DNA of 64,000 nt from Ureibacillus thermophilus (GCF_004331915.1 NZ_CP036528.1:1991551-2055550); one strand, 5' to 3'; positions 18,188-27,188 are shown, counted from the stretch's first letter. Numbers and translations: made by a program. The notes: generated from the sequence alone by a model not told the origin.

Positions 18188-18836
18188 TTATTTCGTTTCT
18201 GCCTCAAAGAGTTTGATTTCGTACTGTAATTCTCCTAGTGGACCACCATCCATCGTATAAGCAAAATCCGCACCGAAAGCTTTGACATCAAATTTATGTG
18301 GCCCACGACCGATTTCTTCATCAGGAGTAAAGGCAACTCGAATTTTTCCGTGTTTAATTTCAGGATGATTTACTAAATATTCCATTGCCGTCATAATCTC
18401 TGCAATTCCAGCTTTATCATCTGCTCCCAGTAACGTCGTGCCGTCTGTTGTAATCAATGTTTGTCAGACATAATTTTTTAAATTTGGGAATTGGTTAGGG
18501 GATAGAGTGCATTCATCGTTTAATTGAATTTCTCCGCCGTCATAATTGTCAATTCGTTTCGGTTGGACATTTGTTCCAGAAAAATCTGGTGATGTATCAA
18601 CATGAGCTAAAAAACCAATAGTTGGTACAGGCTTATCTGTATTGGCTGGTAATGTGGCAAATAAGTAGCCATTCTCGTCCAATGTGATGTCTGTGAGTCC
18701 AATCTCTGCTAGTTCATCTTTTAGTACATTTAATAAATCCCATTGTTTTTTCGTAGAAGGGGTTGTAGAGCTTTCCGGATCAGATTGTGTCGATTTTAGC
18801 GTATCGAATCAATCGTTCAATAACTTTTTCTTTCAT
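18188..18836 (-). pseudogene. pepT: tripeptide aminopeptidase T, multiply disrupted
   Basis: From ATG 18836 (SD AAGGAGG) the PepT N-terminus reads to DTQ, then a 2-base loss in a CACACA-like run shifts the frame near 18788. The next segment ([30 protein letters not shown]) ends at an in-frame TGA at about 18468. The following segment ([35 protein letters not shown]) stops after [10 protein letters not shown], so the second half of the ~410-residue enzyme is missing. Zinc motifs HVD and DDKAG survive. It is clearly non-functional: three independent lesions. Confidence 0.9.
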
Positions 18837-18960
18837 GACGCTGCCTCCTTATTAATACTGCCACTATTGTATCATTTTTCCTTTTTTATGATGAGAAAAA
18901 TGATGTGTCATTGAAATTATTGAAACTATTTATAGCTACCTACCGTAGAATAGAAGAAGG

Positions 18961-19158
18961 ATGGTGAAAGGGATGACACAATAACTCATCACGACTCTAA
19001 TATTTTCTATTATTACAACGATTCTTATCGTTCCAATTACTAGAAGATTGCCGAAAGAAGCTACATTATCATTTAAACAATTCTTGAAATCATTACTATT
19101 TGTATTCATCGGTAGCTGGATTATTTATTTTCTATTCGTATCACTAGTGTTGCATTAA
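18961..19158 (+). pseudogene. small two-TM membrane protein with in-frame TAA
   Basis: A 66-codon frame starting ATG 18961 is interrupted by TAA at codon 8, then runs LITTLIFSIITTILIVPITR, a basic loop (RRLPKEATLSFKQF) and a second hydrophobic helix to TAA 19158. Two membrane helices with a basic loop look like a real small protein that has decayed. The family is not recognised. Confidence 0.4.
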
Positions 19159-19281
19159 TTTAATTTTAATATTAAAAAGACTCACAATCTTCACTTATTT
19201 TATTTTGTGAAAAGAAAAAGTCCTTTATAATGGATAAGTCAGGTGATAACCCGTCCAAATCCACTAAAAAGGACCAAACTC

Positions 19282-19890
19282 ATGGACAAGATTACACGAA
19301 AAACTTCATTTGGACAATGGTTTTCGCCAATAAATCTTCAATTATTTGAAGAACAGGTGAAAACGATGAAATTAGATTACTATACGAAAAAATTAACGAC
19401 AGAGTCATTTCTAAAATTACTGCTTTTTGCGCAATTGGAAGAAATCGAAAGTCTCCATGCGCTAAGCGATTGCCTTTTTGATGACCAACTTCAAAAAGGG
19501 GTCGACCTTCATTCTATTAGTATTTCACAGTTGTCACGGCGATTAAATGGTATAAACCCAGATCTATTTCAAAAGCTTTTTCTTGATTTAGTCGCAAAAA
19601 TTCATGCCAAAACACCATACACAAAACGGGTCATGCCTTTAAAAATCATTGATTCAAGCACATTGCCACTTAATTTGACCAATCATAAATGGGCGAAGTT
19701 TCGCAAAACAAAGGCTGGTGTAAAGCTGCATTTGCGCCTTGTGTTTATGGAAAAGGGGATAACCTATCCTGAAAAAGCTTTGATGACAACGGCAAGAGAA
19801 CATGACCGTGGACAGCTTGAAATCATGGTGGATGACAAGGAATGCATGTATGTGTTTGACTTAAAACTTCATCACGCCATCTTTCAATAG
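19282..19890 (+). pseudogene. truncated IS4-family transposase
   Basis: From ATG 19282 the frame shows an IS4-type N-terminus (MDKITRKTSFGQWFSPINLQ) and the first DDE aspartate in KIIDSSTLPLNLT. The second catalytic region begins (MYVFD) but is cut, and the frame ends nine residues later (LKLHHAIFQ). About half of the enzyme, including the Y-(2)-R-(3)-E region, is absent, which suggests internal deletion. A TATAAT-like promoter lies just upstream. Confidence 0.8.
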
Positions 19891-19970
19891 AAAATGTTTA
19901 CTATATAAGTTATGAATATATTCAGCTTTTTTGTAAAAAAATAGTAGTAAATTCCGTTTATAAAGATGTG

Positions 19971-20019
19971 CATATCAAAAAAACATCATTTTCTCAAAAG
20001 GAGAAAATGATGTTTTTTA
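19971..20019. repeat. 3' fragment of the GAGGCTGGGACA element (hairpin)
   Basis: CATATCAAAAAAACATCATT, then a TTCTC/GAGAA-closed stem of about 17 bp and a T tract, identical in plan to the hairpin of the full elements. It lies between the IS4 remnant and the 3' end of bdhA and can terminate both. Confidence 0.8.
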
Positions 20020-20022
20020 GTC

Positions 20023-21078
20023 TTATTTTGGAGAAACAAGGATTTTTATTTGCTGTTTATCGTTAACTAATGTTTCGAATCCTTCTTTCACGATATCATC
20101 AATTTTAATACGTTTTGTAACTAATTGTTCAGCAGGGAAGTATCCTTTTGTCATTAAATTCATAACCGCTGGGAAAATGTCTCGATATGCGATAATTCCT
20201 TTTACAGTGCGTTCTGATAACACAATATTATTTGGTTGGAGTGATGCTTCTTTTTCCCAAATAGAAACAATTACTGTTTCACCCTCAAATGTTGTTGAAT
20301 CAATTGCTTGTTTTAATACTGCTGGTACACCTGTTACTTCAAATGCAACATCTACCCCACCATTTGTAAGCTCTTTAATTTTAGCTACTACATCCTCTTC
20401 TTCAGCTGGATTCATTACAGCAGTTGCACCAAGTTCTAAAGCTTTCTCTCTGCGCTCTTTTGAAAGTTCGACTGCATAAATCTCTGATGCACCTGCTACT
20501 TTTAATGCTTCAATTACTAATAAACCAATTGGCCCTGCACCAAATACAACCGTTTTATCTCCCGCTTTCAATTTGCTCATGCGAACTGCATGTAATGCCA
20601 CTGCAGCTGGTTCTACTAAAGCACCTTGCTCAAGTGATAACCCTTCTGGCATTTTGTGCACCCAACGTTCATCCACTACAGTATATTCCGAGAAGCCTCC
20701 GCCGCCTCCTGATAGACCATGAAACCCCAAATGTTTACAAATATTATATTTTCCTTTTAAACATGCTGGACATTGACCACAAGCTAAAATTGGTTCTACT
20801 ACAACTTTGTCTCCTACTTTTACCTTTGTAACCCCTTCACCTACTTCGACAACTGTTCCAGAAAATTCATGCCCCATTACAATTGGAGCCATTTCTTTAC
20901 TTATTGGGTGAGGTTTTTCAACAGGAATAAAAATTGGACCCGCCACATATTCATGAAGATCGCTTCCACAAATGCCTGTCCACGCAACTTGGATTTTTAC
21001 ACGTCCTGGTGTTACTTTAGGTTCATTAATGTCTTCTACACGAATGTCTTTTGCATTGTACCAAAGTGCCGCTTTCAC
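20023..21078 (-). CDS. bdhA: (R,R)-2,3-butanediol dehydrogenase
   Basis: A zinc-dependent MDR alcohol dehydrogenase, 351 codons from GTG 21078, with strong similarity to B. subtilis BdhA. Catalytic zinc: Cys and GHE in GICGSDLHEY and VMGHEFSG. Structural zinc loop: CGQCPACLKGKYNIC. Nucleotide-binding loop: VFGAGPIGLL. It interconverts acetoin and 2,3-butanediol with NAD(H). The GTG start aligns with the family N-terminus (KAALWYNAKDIRVEDI), with GGAG about 10 bases upstream. Unlike the B. subtilis enzyme it keeps the full four-cysteine structural zinc loop. Confidence 0.9.
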   Translation of the reverse strand: MKAALWYNAKDIRVEDINEPKVTPGRVKIQVAWTGICGSDLHEYVAGPIFIPVEKPHPISKEMAPIVMGHEFSGTVVEVGEGVTKVKVGDKVVVEPILACGQCPACLKGKYNICKHLGFHGLSGGGGGFSEYTVVDERWVHKMPEGLSLEQGALVEPAAVALHAVRMSKLKAGDKTVVFGAGPIGLLVIEALKVAGASEIYAVELSKERREKALELGATAVMNPAEEEDVVAKIKELTNGGVDVAFEVTGVPAVLKQAIDSTTFEGETVIVSIWEKEASLQPNNIVLSERTVKGIIAYRDIFPAVMNLMTKGYFPAEQLVTKRIKIDDIVKEGFETLVNDKQQIKILVSPK

Positions 21079-21195
21079 GAGTATCACACTCCAATTCAAA
21101 TATTTACTACCAAAAAGTAGTAATTATATTTTACAAAACATTCCTATGATTATCTGTGGATAGAATGTTAAATTTTTTTAATATTTTTTAAAAAT

Positions 21196-21450
21196 CATTG
21201 TTCTCAAGAAATTCTGCAAGAAATGTTTTATTCTCATTTAGAGTTAACGAAAAACGAAGCTGTGACGATGATTCAAAAAAACTATCAAATGGATATCGAA
21301 ATTTTCGATGAAATTGAAGGGGAAATTTTAACTATGTCAGATTATATCGCAGCGGGGATTGTTATGCAGTTTTATTATCGTTTTCAATGTCCATATATTT
21401 ATTATTTTGAATTCCTTAGTTATTCATTGAAATTTCTTCATTATTTATAG
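21196..21450 (+). pseudogene. C-terminal fragment of an all-helical Bacillus protein
   Basis: An open frame without its own start context (QEILQEMFYSHLELTKNEAV, then IFDEIEGEILTMSDYIAAGI) looks like the C-terminal helix pair of a Bacillales family of about 150-200 residues. The N-terminal part is missing, and the last 30 or so residues overlap the vanW-like gene antisense. The family identity is a tentative recollection; the truncated appearance is seen. Confidence 0.35.
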
Positions 21451-22237
21451 GTATTGGATACTTAACCTCAGAAAAGTTTTTGATTAGTAGTTCCTCTTTG
21501 ACCATTTGTCCGGTTACTTTATCATATGTCTTTTTCCAAATTTCATTTTGACGATAGTTTTTTCCGTCCTTTTGTAAAAATTGATGGTTTCTTTCTTCGA
21601 TATGGTAGGAATATGGCATTTCTTCATTACTAAAAATAGCACCTTTTAAATGTTTATCTGTTACCCATACTTTTATTTGGAAAGATTGGTTAGTTGGATT
21701 ATAAAAACGTAAATCTACGTAGTTATAAAAAACACTTGCTCCGCTTCCAAAAGGCAGTGTCCTCCCGGAGTCAGGAAACGGGTCAAAACTATGGTGATGT
21801 CTTTCAATAACAACGAGAGGAGTATGTAAAGCCATCCAATAAAGTAAATTAGCAAGCTGGCAAATTCCACCGCCAATACCCGTTTTCACTTCTCCCATTT
21901 TGAGCTGCATGCCTTCAATATAGCCCTTTTCTTTTGATGTTCGACCAACTAGTTTCCAAAAAGAAAAAATTTCACCCGGTTTAATAATCACACCATCAAT
22001 TTCACCTGTTGCAATTTTTAAGTTTGTAATTTTATTTTCTTGTAACTGAGGATCGCTATTTCCTAATTTCCTTCTCAATAAGGATTGATGTTTTTTACAA
22101 GTGAATGGAAATGTATTCGTTAAGTCCCTTTGCTTTGCAAATCGATTTCTGTCTTTTAAATCTGTTAATGTTCTAAAAATTCTTTTTTGCTCGATTCTAG
22201 CATGATAAAAAAATGGATGAATTTCAGATAGTCCCAA
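21416..22237 (-). CDS. VanW family protein
   Basis: 273 residues. The VanW core is clear: KPGEIFSFWKLVGRTSKEKG, then GIGGGICQLANLLYWMALHT and HHHSFDPFPDSGRTLPFGSG. VanW occurs in vanB glycopeptide-resistance clusters and widely as a stand-alone protein; its biochemical role is unknown. No vanS/R/H/B/X genes are nearby, so resistance should not be inferred. The start is TTG 22237 with an ideal AAGGAGG eight bases upstream. Confidence 0.85.
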   Translation of the reverse strand: MGLSEIHPFFYHARIEQKRIFRTLTDLKDRNRFAKQRDLTNTFPFTCKKHQSLLRRKLGNSDPQLQENKITNLKIATGEIDGVIIKPGEIFSFWKLVGRTSKEKGYIEGMQLKMGEVKTGIGGGICQLANLLYWMALHTPLVVIERHHHSFDPFPDSGRTLPFGSGASVFYNYVDLRFYNPTNQSFQIKVWVTDKHLKGAIFSNEEMPYSYHIEERNHQFLQKDGKNYRQNEIWKKTYDKVTGQMVKEELLIKNFSEVKYPIPINNEEISMNN

Positions 22238-22485
22238 AATGTTTCCTCCTTAAACACCTTAAAATAACCGGTAAAAAAATCAAAACAGCTCCATATTTCC
22301 TTGCTATAATTTAAATCTAACCACGAAAACTCATTCTTTTTTCATAAGATCACCCCCAACTTATGTATTAGATGAATTTCAAAATAATAAAGCTTCAAAT
22401 CCACACGTTTGGACTTGAAACTTTAAGTTAATAAATTCCAATAGTGCCATTTTATAAATTGGACTCTTTAAACCATGTAAAACTT

Positions 22486-22716
22486 TCAAAAGAAATTGGC
22501 TAAAACAAAAATAATTGCACAATATAAATCAGCTGATATAATCATCAACCAATTATAAATAAAGATTAACTTTGCATTTATATCCGTTGTTAATACAGAT
22601 TCATCTTTAATTTGTGTCTTCGATGAAGCAGCATCAACAGTCTTGTTCCTTTGCCTTAAATTAGGATTTAGATAATCAGCCTTTAAAAATCCATATTGAG
22701 GATTGACAATCGACAA
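22486..22716 (-). CDS. hypothetical small protein with C-terminal membrane helix
   Basis: From TTG 22716 (GAGGAGGG upstream), 76 residues: a hydrophilic N-terminal half and one hydrophobic segment at the C-terminus (LIFIYNWLMIISADLYCAII). An ATG at 22743 is possible but puts the SD inside the frame. Unknown; it sits in decayed surroundings and may itself be a remnant. Confidence 0.35.
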   Translation of the reverse strand: MSIVNPQYGFLKADYLNPNLRQRNKTVDAASSKTQIKDESVLTTDINAKLIFIYNWLMIISADLYCAIIFVLANFF

Positions 22717-22877
22717 TATTTCCCTCCTCTGTAAAAGCCTCATTCATATAAATATGTTTGTTTAAATTAAAGCATTCTACATGTGACTAATTGTTTTTAT
22801 TATTGGGAGTTCTACGGTGTTCACTTTTTGTGCTACCTTAAATATGGAGAATTTTTCATTAAGGATGTGTAAAAAAC

Positions 22878-23627
22878 ATGGATTTTTTAAATAAGACGGT
22901 GATTGTAACCGGCGCTGGACAGGGCATTGGAAAAGGAATCGCTTTGCTTTATGCAGAAAAAGGTGCAAATGTTGTGATAGCGGATATTGATGAAATAGCC
23001 GGATCAAAAACAGTTGATGTAATTAAAGAAAAAGAGGGAAACGCGCTTTTTGTAAAAACCGATGTAAAAGTTGAGGATGACATCATCCGCTTAATGGAAA
23101 TTGCAAACCTTACATTCGGTCAAATTGATATTTTAATCAATAATGCAGGGAAATCAGTATTTAAGTCCCCTTATGAATTGTCAATCGAAGAATGGGACGA
23201 TATTATCAACACCAATTTACGAAGTGTTTTCTTAGCATCAAGGGAAGCCGCAAAATATATGTGAAATAATAAAGAAGGCGGCTCCATCGTTAATATTGCT
23301 TCCACACGGGCCATTATGTCTGAACCGAATTCAGAAGCCTATGCAGCAACAAAAGGTGGAATTGTTGCATTAACTCATGCGCTTGCAGCATCATTTAGTG
23401 CAGATCGAATTACCGTGAACGCGATTTCCCCAGGTTGGATTGAAACAGGCGATTATTCCAAATTACGTAAAATTGATCACGAGCAGCATTTATCAAAACG
23501 TGTCGGAAGACCAGACGATATTGCGCGCGCTTGTCTCTATTTAACAGCGAAGGAAAATGATTTCGTGACAGGCATTAACCTTGTTGTGGATGGTGGAATG
23601 ACAAGAAAAATGATTTATGAGGAATAG
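22878..23627 (+). pseudogene. SDR oxidoreductase with one in-frame TGA
   Basis: A 249-codon glucose-dehydrogenase-like SDR: TGAGQGIGKGIA, INNAGKSVF, the Ser of [24 protein letters not shown] and a normal C-terminus. It is interrupted by TGA at 23262-23264 within [14 protein letters not shown]. The frame is otherwise continuous on both sides. This is a single nonsense change, an assembly error, or (unlikely) readthrough. A terminator hairpin follows at 23677. Confidence 0.85.
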
Positions 23628-23638
23628 CAAAAACTAAA

Positions 23639-23656
23639 AACAGGCTGGGACAAAAC
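23639..23656 (+). repeat. terminal fragment of the GAGGCTGGGACA element
   Basis: ACAGGCTGGGACAAAACT matches the element terminus (GAGGCTGGGACAtAAAC) with two changes; nothing else of the element follows. Confidence 0.45.
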
Positions 23657-23676
23657 TAGCTTCAAGATAGGAAAAC

Positions 23677-23708
23677 GAGAATTTGATCCAACTCAAATTC
23701 TCCTTTTT
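23677..23708 (+). terminator. intrinsic terminator
   Basis: GAGAATTTGA (23677-23686) pairs with TCAAATTCTC (23693-23702), followed by CTTTTTCC. Confidence 0.85.
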
Positions 23709-23786
23709 CCATTTCTCTCCATTATTTTTGGTCAGTTGATCAGTCAAGTATATTTTATTAATTTGTATATGTTTTTAATTTAGTTG

Positions 23787-23816
23787 TAGTTGTGAGGGGG
23801 TACCCCCTCACAACTA
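23787..23816. repeat. perfect 30-bp palindrome
   Basis: TAGTTGTGAGGGGG-TA-CCCCCTCACAACTA reads identically on both strands with no loop, and has no U tract. It lies about 80 bp beyond the 3' end of the IS110-type transposase. It could be part of the element's end, its target, or a protein-binding palindrome. Confidence 0.9.
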
Positions 23817-23897
23817 AATTTTGGCATGCCCAAAAGACCTAACGATTTTTAATTTTTTCGAAAGGTCATTTATGGTATAGTGTAGTTAATCGATTAT

Positions 23898-25019
23898 TTA
23901 ACTTAAGGCAGTTTCATAATCGTATAAAATGCCATGTGTCAGTAACTGGAACGTCACTTTTAAAAATTTATTGATACAGGCGATAATCGCAACCTTATGA
24001 GGCTTTCTCTGAGGTTGTGTTTTTAATTTATAATCGTAATCTACAAAATGATTCGGTTTATTTTTCTTCTTCATAATCATGGCACACACCATAAAATATA
24101 AAAGCTTTCGCAAGTGTTTGTTACCTCTTTTATTAATACGATCACGATACTGTGTATTCCTCGATTGATAGCGCATAATATCAATTCCCGCATAAGCATT
24201 CAATTGTTTAGCATTTTGAAAGCGACGAATATCCCCCATTTCCCCAATTAATCTACAAGCAGTAGAATCACCGATACCAGGGATGGAACGTAAAACCATA
24301 TACTCTTTTCGATTTTTTGATAAAGTAATCATTTGTTGGACAAGTGCTTCTTTTTTATCCTTTAATTCTGCTATTCGATTTGCGTAATCACGGACTTGTT
24401 CACATCGCACATCGGTAGATTCAATCGCTGGATCACTATTTTGAGCAGCTTCTAATAAAGCAATTGCTTTTTTCTCTGCACGTTCTAAAGAAAGGTTCTT
24501 TCTTGTATTCGCTTTTAGGCGATTCTTAATGACAGTTTTAGAGTGAGCTAAAACAAGTGTTGGGTGAGGGTATAGTTGTACTATATTTAAAAATAGTGCA
24601 GAATTTGGTGTCAGTATTTTTTCTAATTCTGGAAAACTCAATTGTAAAATGGAATGCATACGATTTTTTAATAACATCATTTCTTCATCAATTTCATCAT
24701 CATAACGTGTCAATGCCCGCATCTGCTCATAATAATCATCTTGGATATAGGTTGGTTCTCTCTCCATTTTAAAATGTGTTTTGGCGAATTCATGAGCATC
24801 GCTTATATCGGTTTTATGTCGACACATCTTCGCCATTTGTCAGTTCGCTTCAAGGGGATAATATGCATAACCGTAATCTTTTAAAAATGCTTCCATCGGT
24901 TTTGAATAAACACCTGTTGCTTCAAATACAATGTCTGGTGCTTGGTCATCAAGTGATGTATGTAATTGTTCAAAATCTCTTCGTGTATGATTGATTTCAC
25001 CTTCTAAAAATCCCTGAGG
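23898..25019 (-). pseudogene. IS110-family transposase, 5' truncated with a nonsense codon
   Basis: The frame resembles DEDD-type IS110 transposases: an N-terminal EGEINHTRRDFEQL...VFEATGVYSKP block, KTDISDAHEFAKT, and the C-terminal transposase domain with SIPGIGDSTACRLIGEMGDI and AYAGIDIMRYQS. Two lesions are visible. An in-frame TGA lies just upstream of 24836 (LEAN-*-QMAKM). The first ~25 residues, which hold the initial catalytic Asp, are replaced at 25020 by an unrelated ~85-bp block. The element is inactive, and no intact left end that could encode a bridge RNA remains. Confidence 0.85.
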
Positions 25020-25106
25020 CTGGTCGACTTTTCTTCACTTCTACTATAAAAAAATAGTAGCACAAACCTTGACCTTGGTTTGTACTACTAATCTTAGTAT
25101 GTTTTT
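25020..25106 (-). repeat. ~85-bp hairpin block, copy A
   Basis: On the minus strand: AAAACATACTAAGA, a 12-bp stem GTAGTACAAACC/GGTTTGTGCTAC, a T7 tract, then AGTGAAGAAAAGTCGACCAG. A near-identical block is at 43588-43670 on the plus strand. Both end at the same GTCGACCAG border, against different IS remnants. The hairpin plus T tract looks like a terminator. Confidence 0.8.
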
Positions 25107-25165
25107 ATTCTTGTATAAATAAGGGGATTTTTGGATATAGTAAACAAAAATGGAAGGGTTGAGCG

Positions 25166-25933
25166 ATGAAAATTCATCATCTTCTTGTCATTTTAGTAGC
25201 TTTTTTATGTTTAGGATTTGCCGTTTATTTATACTTTGAAGAAGAAAAAAACGATGAATCACTCATGAAAAAAGAAGTATCCTATACCAATCATGAATCG
25301 GCGCATTTAAAAAATTATTGTGAAAAGGGGGAAATGCAATCTCCCATCCAAATAAAAAATAAAAATGTTCTTCCTCAACAGACGCCGGCTATTGAAATTT
25401 TTTATGGGGAGGAACCATTCATACTCAAAAAACAAGGGTATACATTAGAAGCTGTTTCGAAATCGAGGGTAAGCTACATTACAATAGACAAGAAACCATA
25501 CAAACTGGACTCTTTTCATTTCCATGTGCCAAGCGAACATCAAATCGATTACCAAAGATATGAAATGGAACTGCATCTTGTGCACAAAAATAATAAAGGA
25601 AAGATTGCGGTCATTGGCGTTTTGATTGAAGCAGGCAAAGAAAACGAAATGGTGGAAGAATTATGGAATTTTTTGCAGGATGATCGATTAAAGGAGAAGG
25701 AAATTGAATCTATTCATCTATTGTCATTGATACCTGAGCAAAGGTCTGCCTTTTACTATTCAGGCTCATTGACTACCCCTCCGTGTACTGAAGGTGTTCA
25801 TTGGATTGTATTTGAATCTCCAATCGATTTTTCAAACAAACAAATTGCTTCATTTTATCAAGTTTATGGCTATAACAGTCGTCCGCTACAGCCAATAAAT
25901 GGCAGGGACATATACAAATTATCCGTTCAGTAA
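25166..25933 (+). CDS. alpha-class carbonic anhydrase, membrane-anchored or exported
   Basis: 255 residues with an N-terminal hydrophobic segment (about 4-23, signal or anchor). The alpha-CA core shows QSPIQI, zinc ligands His118 and His120 in SFHFHVPSEH and His137 in ELHLVH, and the active-site stretch SGSLTTPPCTEGVHW. It hydrates CO2 to bicarbonate outside the membrane. The stretch between anchor and QSPI is about 20 residues shorter than usual and lacks the typical W-x-Y start. ATG 25166 has GGAAGGG upstream. Confidence 0.88.
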   Translation: MKIHHLLVILVAFLCLGFAVYLYFEEEKNDESLMKKEVSYTNHESAHLKNYCEKGEMQSPIQIKNKNVLPQQTPAIEIFYGEEPFILKKQGYTLEAVSKSRVSYITIDKKPYKLDSFHFHVPSEHQIDYQRYEMELHLVHKNNKGKIAVIGVLIEAGKENEMVEELWNFLQDDRLKEKEIESIHLLSLIPEQRSAFYYSGSLTTPPCTEGVHWIVFESPIDFSNKQIASFYQVYGYNSRPLQPINGRDIYKLSVQ

Positions 25934-25953
25934 TAATAGTTTCAAATAGCTAA

Positions 25954-25985
25954 GGGGCGTCTGAAAAAACATTTTGAGACGCCTC
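25954..25985 (+). terminator. stem-loop after the carbonic anhydrase gene
   Basis: AGGGGCGTCT pairs with AGACGCC(TCA); no T tract follows. The sequence GGGGCGTCTGAAAA is shared with the IS3-type ends. Confidence 0.5.
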
Positions 25986-26141
25986 AGATAAAATATTATC
26001 TTCCAAATTCTTCTGAAATAAAAAAACATCGTTCGTAAGTCAGAAAAAGAATAAGAATAGAAGAAAGCTATTTTTGAAGTATTATTAAAGGGGAAATGAT
26101 GATACTAAGGAATGTGATAACCGGAAAGGGAGGAATATTTT

Positions 26142-26798
26142 TTGAGAATAATAATAGAATGGATTTATGATTATAAAGATGTTGAAACTACTTTCCGCTC
26201 GGATGAACTCCCTCCCGCCCATGCTCTTGCCATTTCAGAAGAATTAAGGAAAACCGGTAGAGCCAAAAATATTACCTTAATTGATGAACATGACTCAACA
26301 TGGACGGTCAAAGAATTAAAAAAATATTTAACGGAAATGGAAACTGAACCGACGAACATATGCGTTTATTTCGACGGCGGTTTTAACCGTGAAAGCCGCA
26401 TGGCAGGTTTAGGATGTGTCATCTATTTTGAACAAAATGGAAAAAGATTTCGTAGGAGAAAAAATTTATTAGTAAATGGCCTTGCGTCAAATAATGAAGC
26501 TGAATATGCAGCTCTTCATTTTTCTATTCAAGAATTGGAATCATTGGGTGTACATCATCAAACGGTTCATTTTATGGGGGATTCACAAGTAGTAATTAAT
26601 CAAATAAGCGGAGAATGGCCTGTTTATGAAAAAGAGCTGTCCAATTGGGCGGATAAAATTGATGAAAGTTTAAATCAATTAGGAATCAAACCGGTTTTTG
26701 AGTTGGTGGGAAGAAAGCAAAATGAAGAGGCGGATCGATTAGCAACACAAGCATTGCATGACATCGAAATTGACGGAAAAATCGAATTGAAAGAATAA
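26142..26798 (+). CDS. RNase H-like (reverse-transcriptase-like) family protein
   Basis: 218 residues: an uncharacterised N-terminal part (1-70) and an RNase H fold from about 72 with the acidic set Asp78 (YFDGG), Glu119 (NNEAEY), Asp147 (MGDSQVV) and Asp198 (NEEADRLA), so catalytic competence is likely. It resembles the Bacillus YpeP/YpdQ class. TTG 26142 is the start, with GGGAGG seven bases upstream. The gene ends 70 bp before the thi leader. Confidence 0.8.
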   Translation: MRIIIEWIYDYKDVETTFRSDELPPAHALAISEELRKTGRAKNITLIDEHDSTWTVKELKKYLTEMETEPTNICVYFDGGFNRESRMAGLGCVIYFEQNGKRFRRRKNLLVNGLASNNEAEYAALHFSIQELESLGVHHQTVHFMGDSQVVINQISGEWPVYEKELSNWADKIDESLNQLGIKPVFELVGRKQNEEADRLATQALHDIEIDGKIELKE

Positions 26799-26835
26799 AA
26801 ATTTTTATTCTCTTAAAAGAAACAATGGATTATGT

Positions 26836-26841
26836 TATAAT
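26836..26841 (+). promoter_or_regulatory. -10 element of the thi leader
   Basis: TATAAT, with TTAAAA 17 bases upstream (26813-26818) as a weak -35, positioned 30 bases before the first TPP aptamer. Confidence 0.55.
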
Positions 26842-26871
26842 GTTCAAAACAATTTCATATGATTCATTTTT

Positions 26872-26953
26872 GCAGGGGTGGCCGAATGGTCTGAGAAGGT
26901 GATTTCACCTAACCCTTTGAACCTGATACAGCTAGTACTGCCGTAGGGAGCAA
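26872..26953 (+). promoter_or_regulatory. TPP riboswitch aptamer 1
   Basis: Has the THI-element core CTGAGA, ACCCTTTGAACCTGAT and GCCGTAGGGAG, with the GGGGTGG 5' strand. It is followed by its own terminator at 26963-26995. TPP binding is expected to cause termination before thiMDE. Confidence 0.95.
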
Positions 26954-26962
26954 AAATGCCTT

Positions 26963-26996
26963 TACTATTCCGTTTGAGTGGTATTGTGTTTTTTTG
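26963..26996 (+). terminator. expression-platform terminator 1
   Basis: TACTATTC (26963-26970) pairs, with two G-U pairs, with GAGTGGTA (26976-26983), then TTGTGTTTTTTT. Confidence 0.7.
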
Positions 26997-27046
26997 TTCT
27001 CCAATGTATGGAGAGATTTTTATTTTCATATGGAAATTGGAACATT

Positions 27047-27128
27047 GCAGGGGTGGCCGAATGGTCTGAGAAGGTGATTTCACCTAACCCTTTGAACCTG
27101 ATGCAGTTAGCACTGCCGTAGGGAGCAA
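27047..27128 (+). promoter_or_regulatory. TPP riboswitch aptamer 2
   Basis: Nearly identical to aptamer 1 (three substitutions seen within about 80 bases), with the same CTGAGA and CCTTTGAACCTGAT core. It is followed by its own terminator at 27155-27187. The two aptamers are in tandem, 93 bp apart. Confidence 0.95.
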
Positions 27129-27154
27129 TGGATGGAACCACATGTTGGTTGTTC

Positions 27155-27188
27155 AATGCTCTTTTGCGCTGTGCAAAAGGGCATTTTT
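27155..27188 (+). terminator. expression-platform terminator 2
   Basis: AATGCTCTTTTGC (27155-27167) pairs with GCAAAAGGGCATT (27173-27185), then TTTTT. Confidence 0.9.

Noticed and set aside
21416..22237. Glycopeptide-resistance cluster
   Set aside because: Only vanW is present, with no vanRS, vanH, vanB/D ligase or vanX; vanW alone is widespread in Firmicutes.
26880..26910. tRNA-like start (GGGGTGGCCGAATGGTCTGAGAAGG)
   Set aside because: It resembles the 5' part of tRNA-Leu/Ser, but the rest is the TPP aptamer core (CCTTTGAACCTGAT, GTAGGGAG). There is no acceptor stem or anticodon arm.
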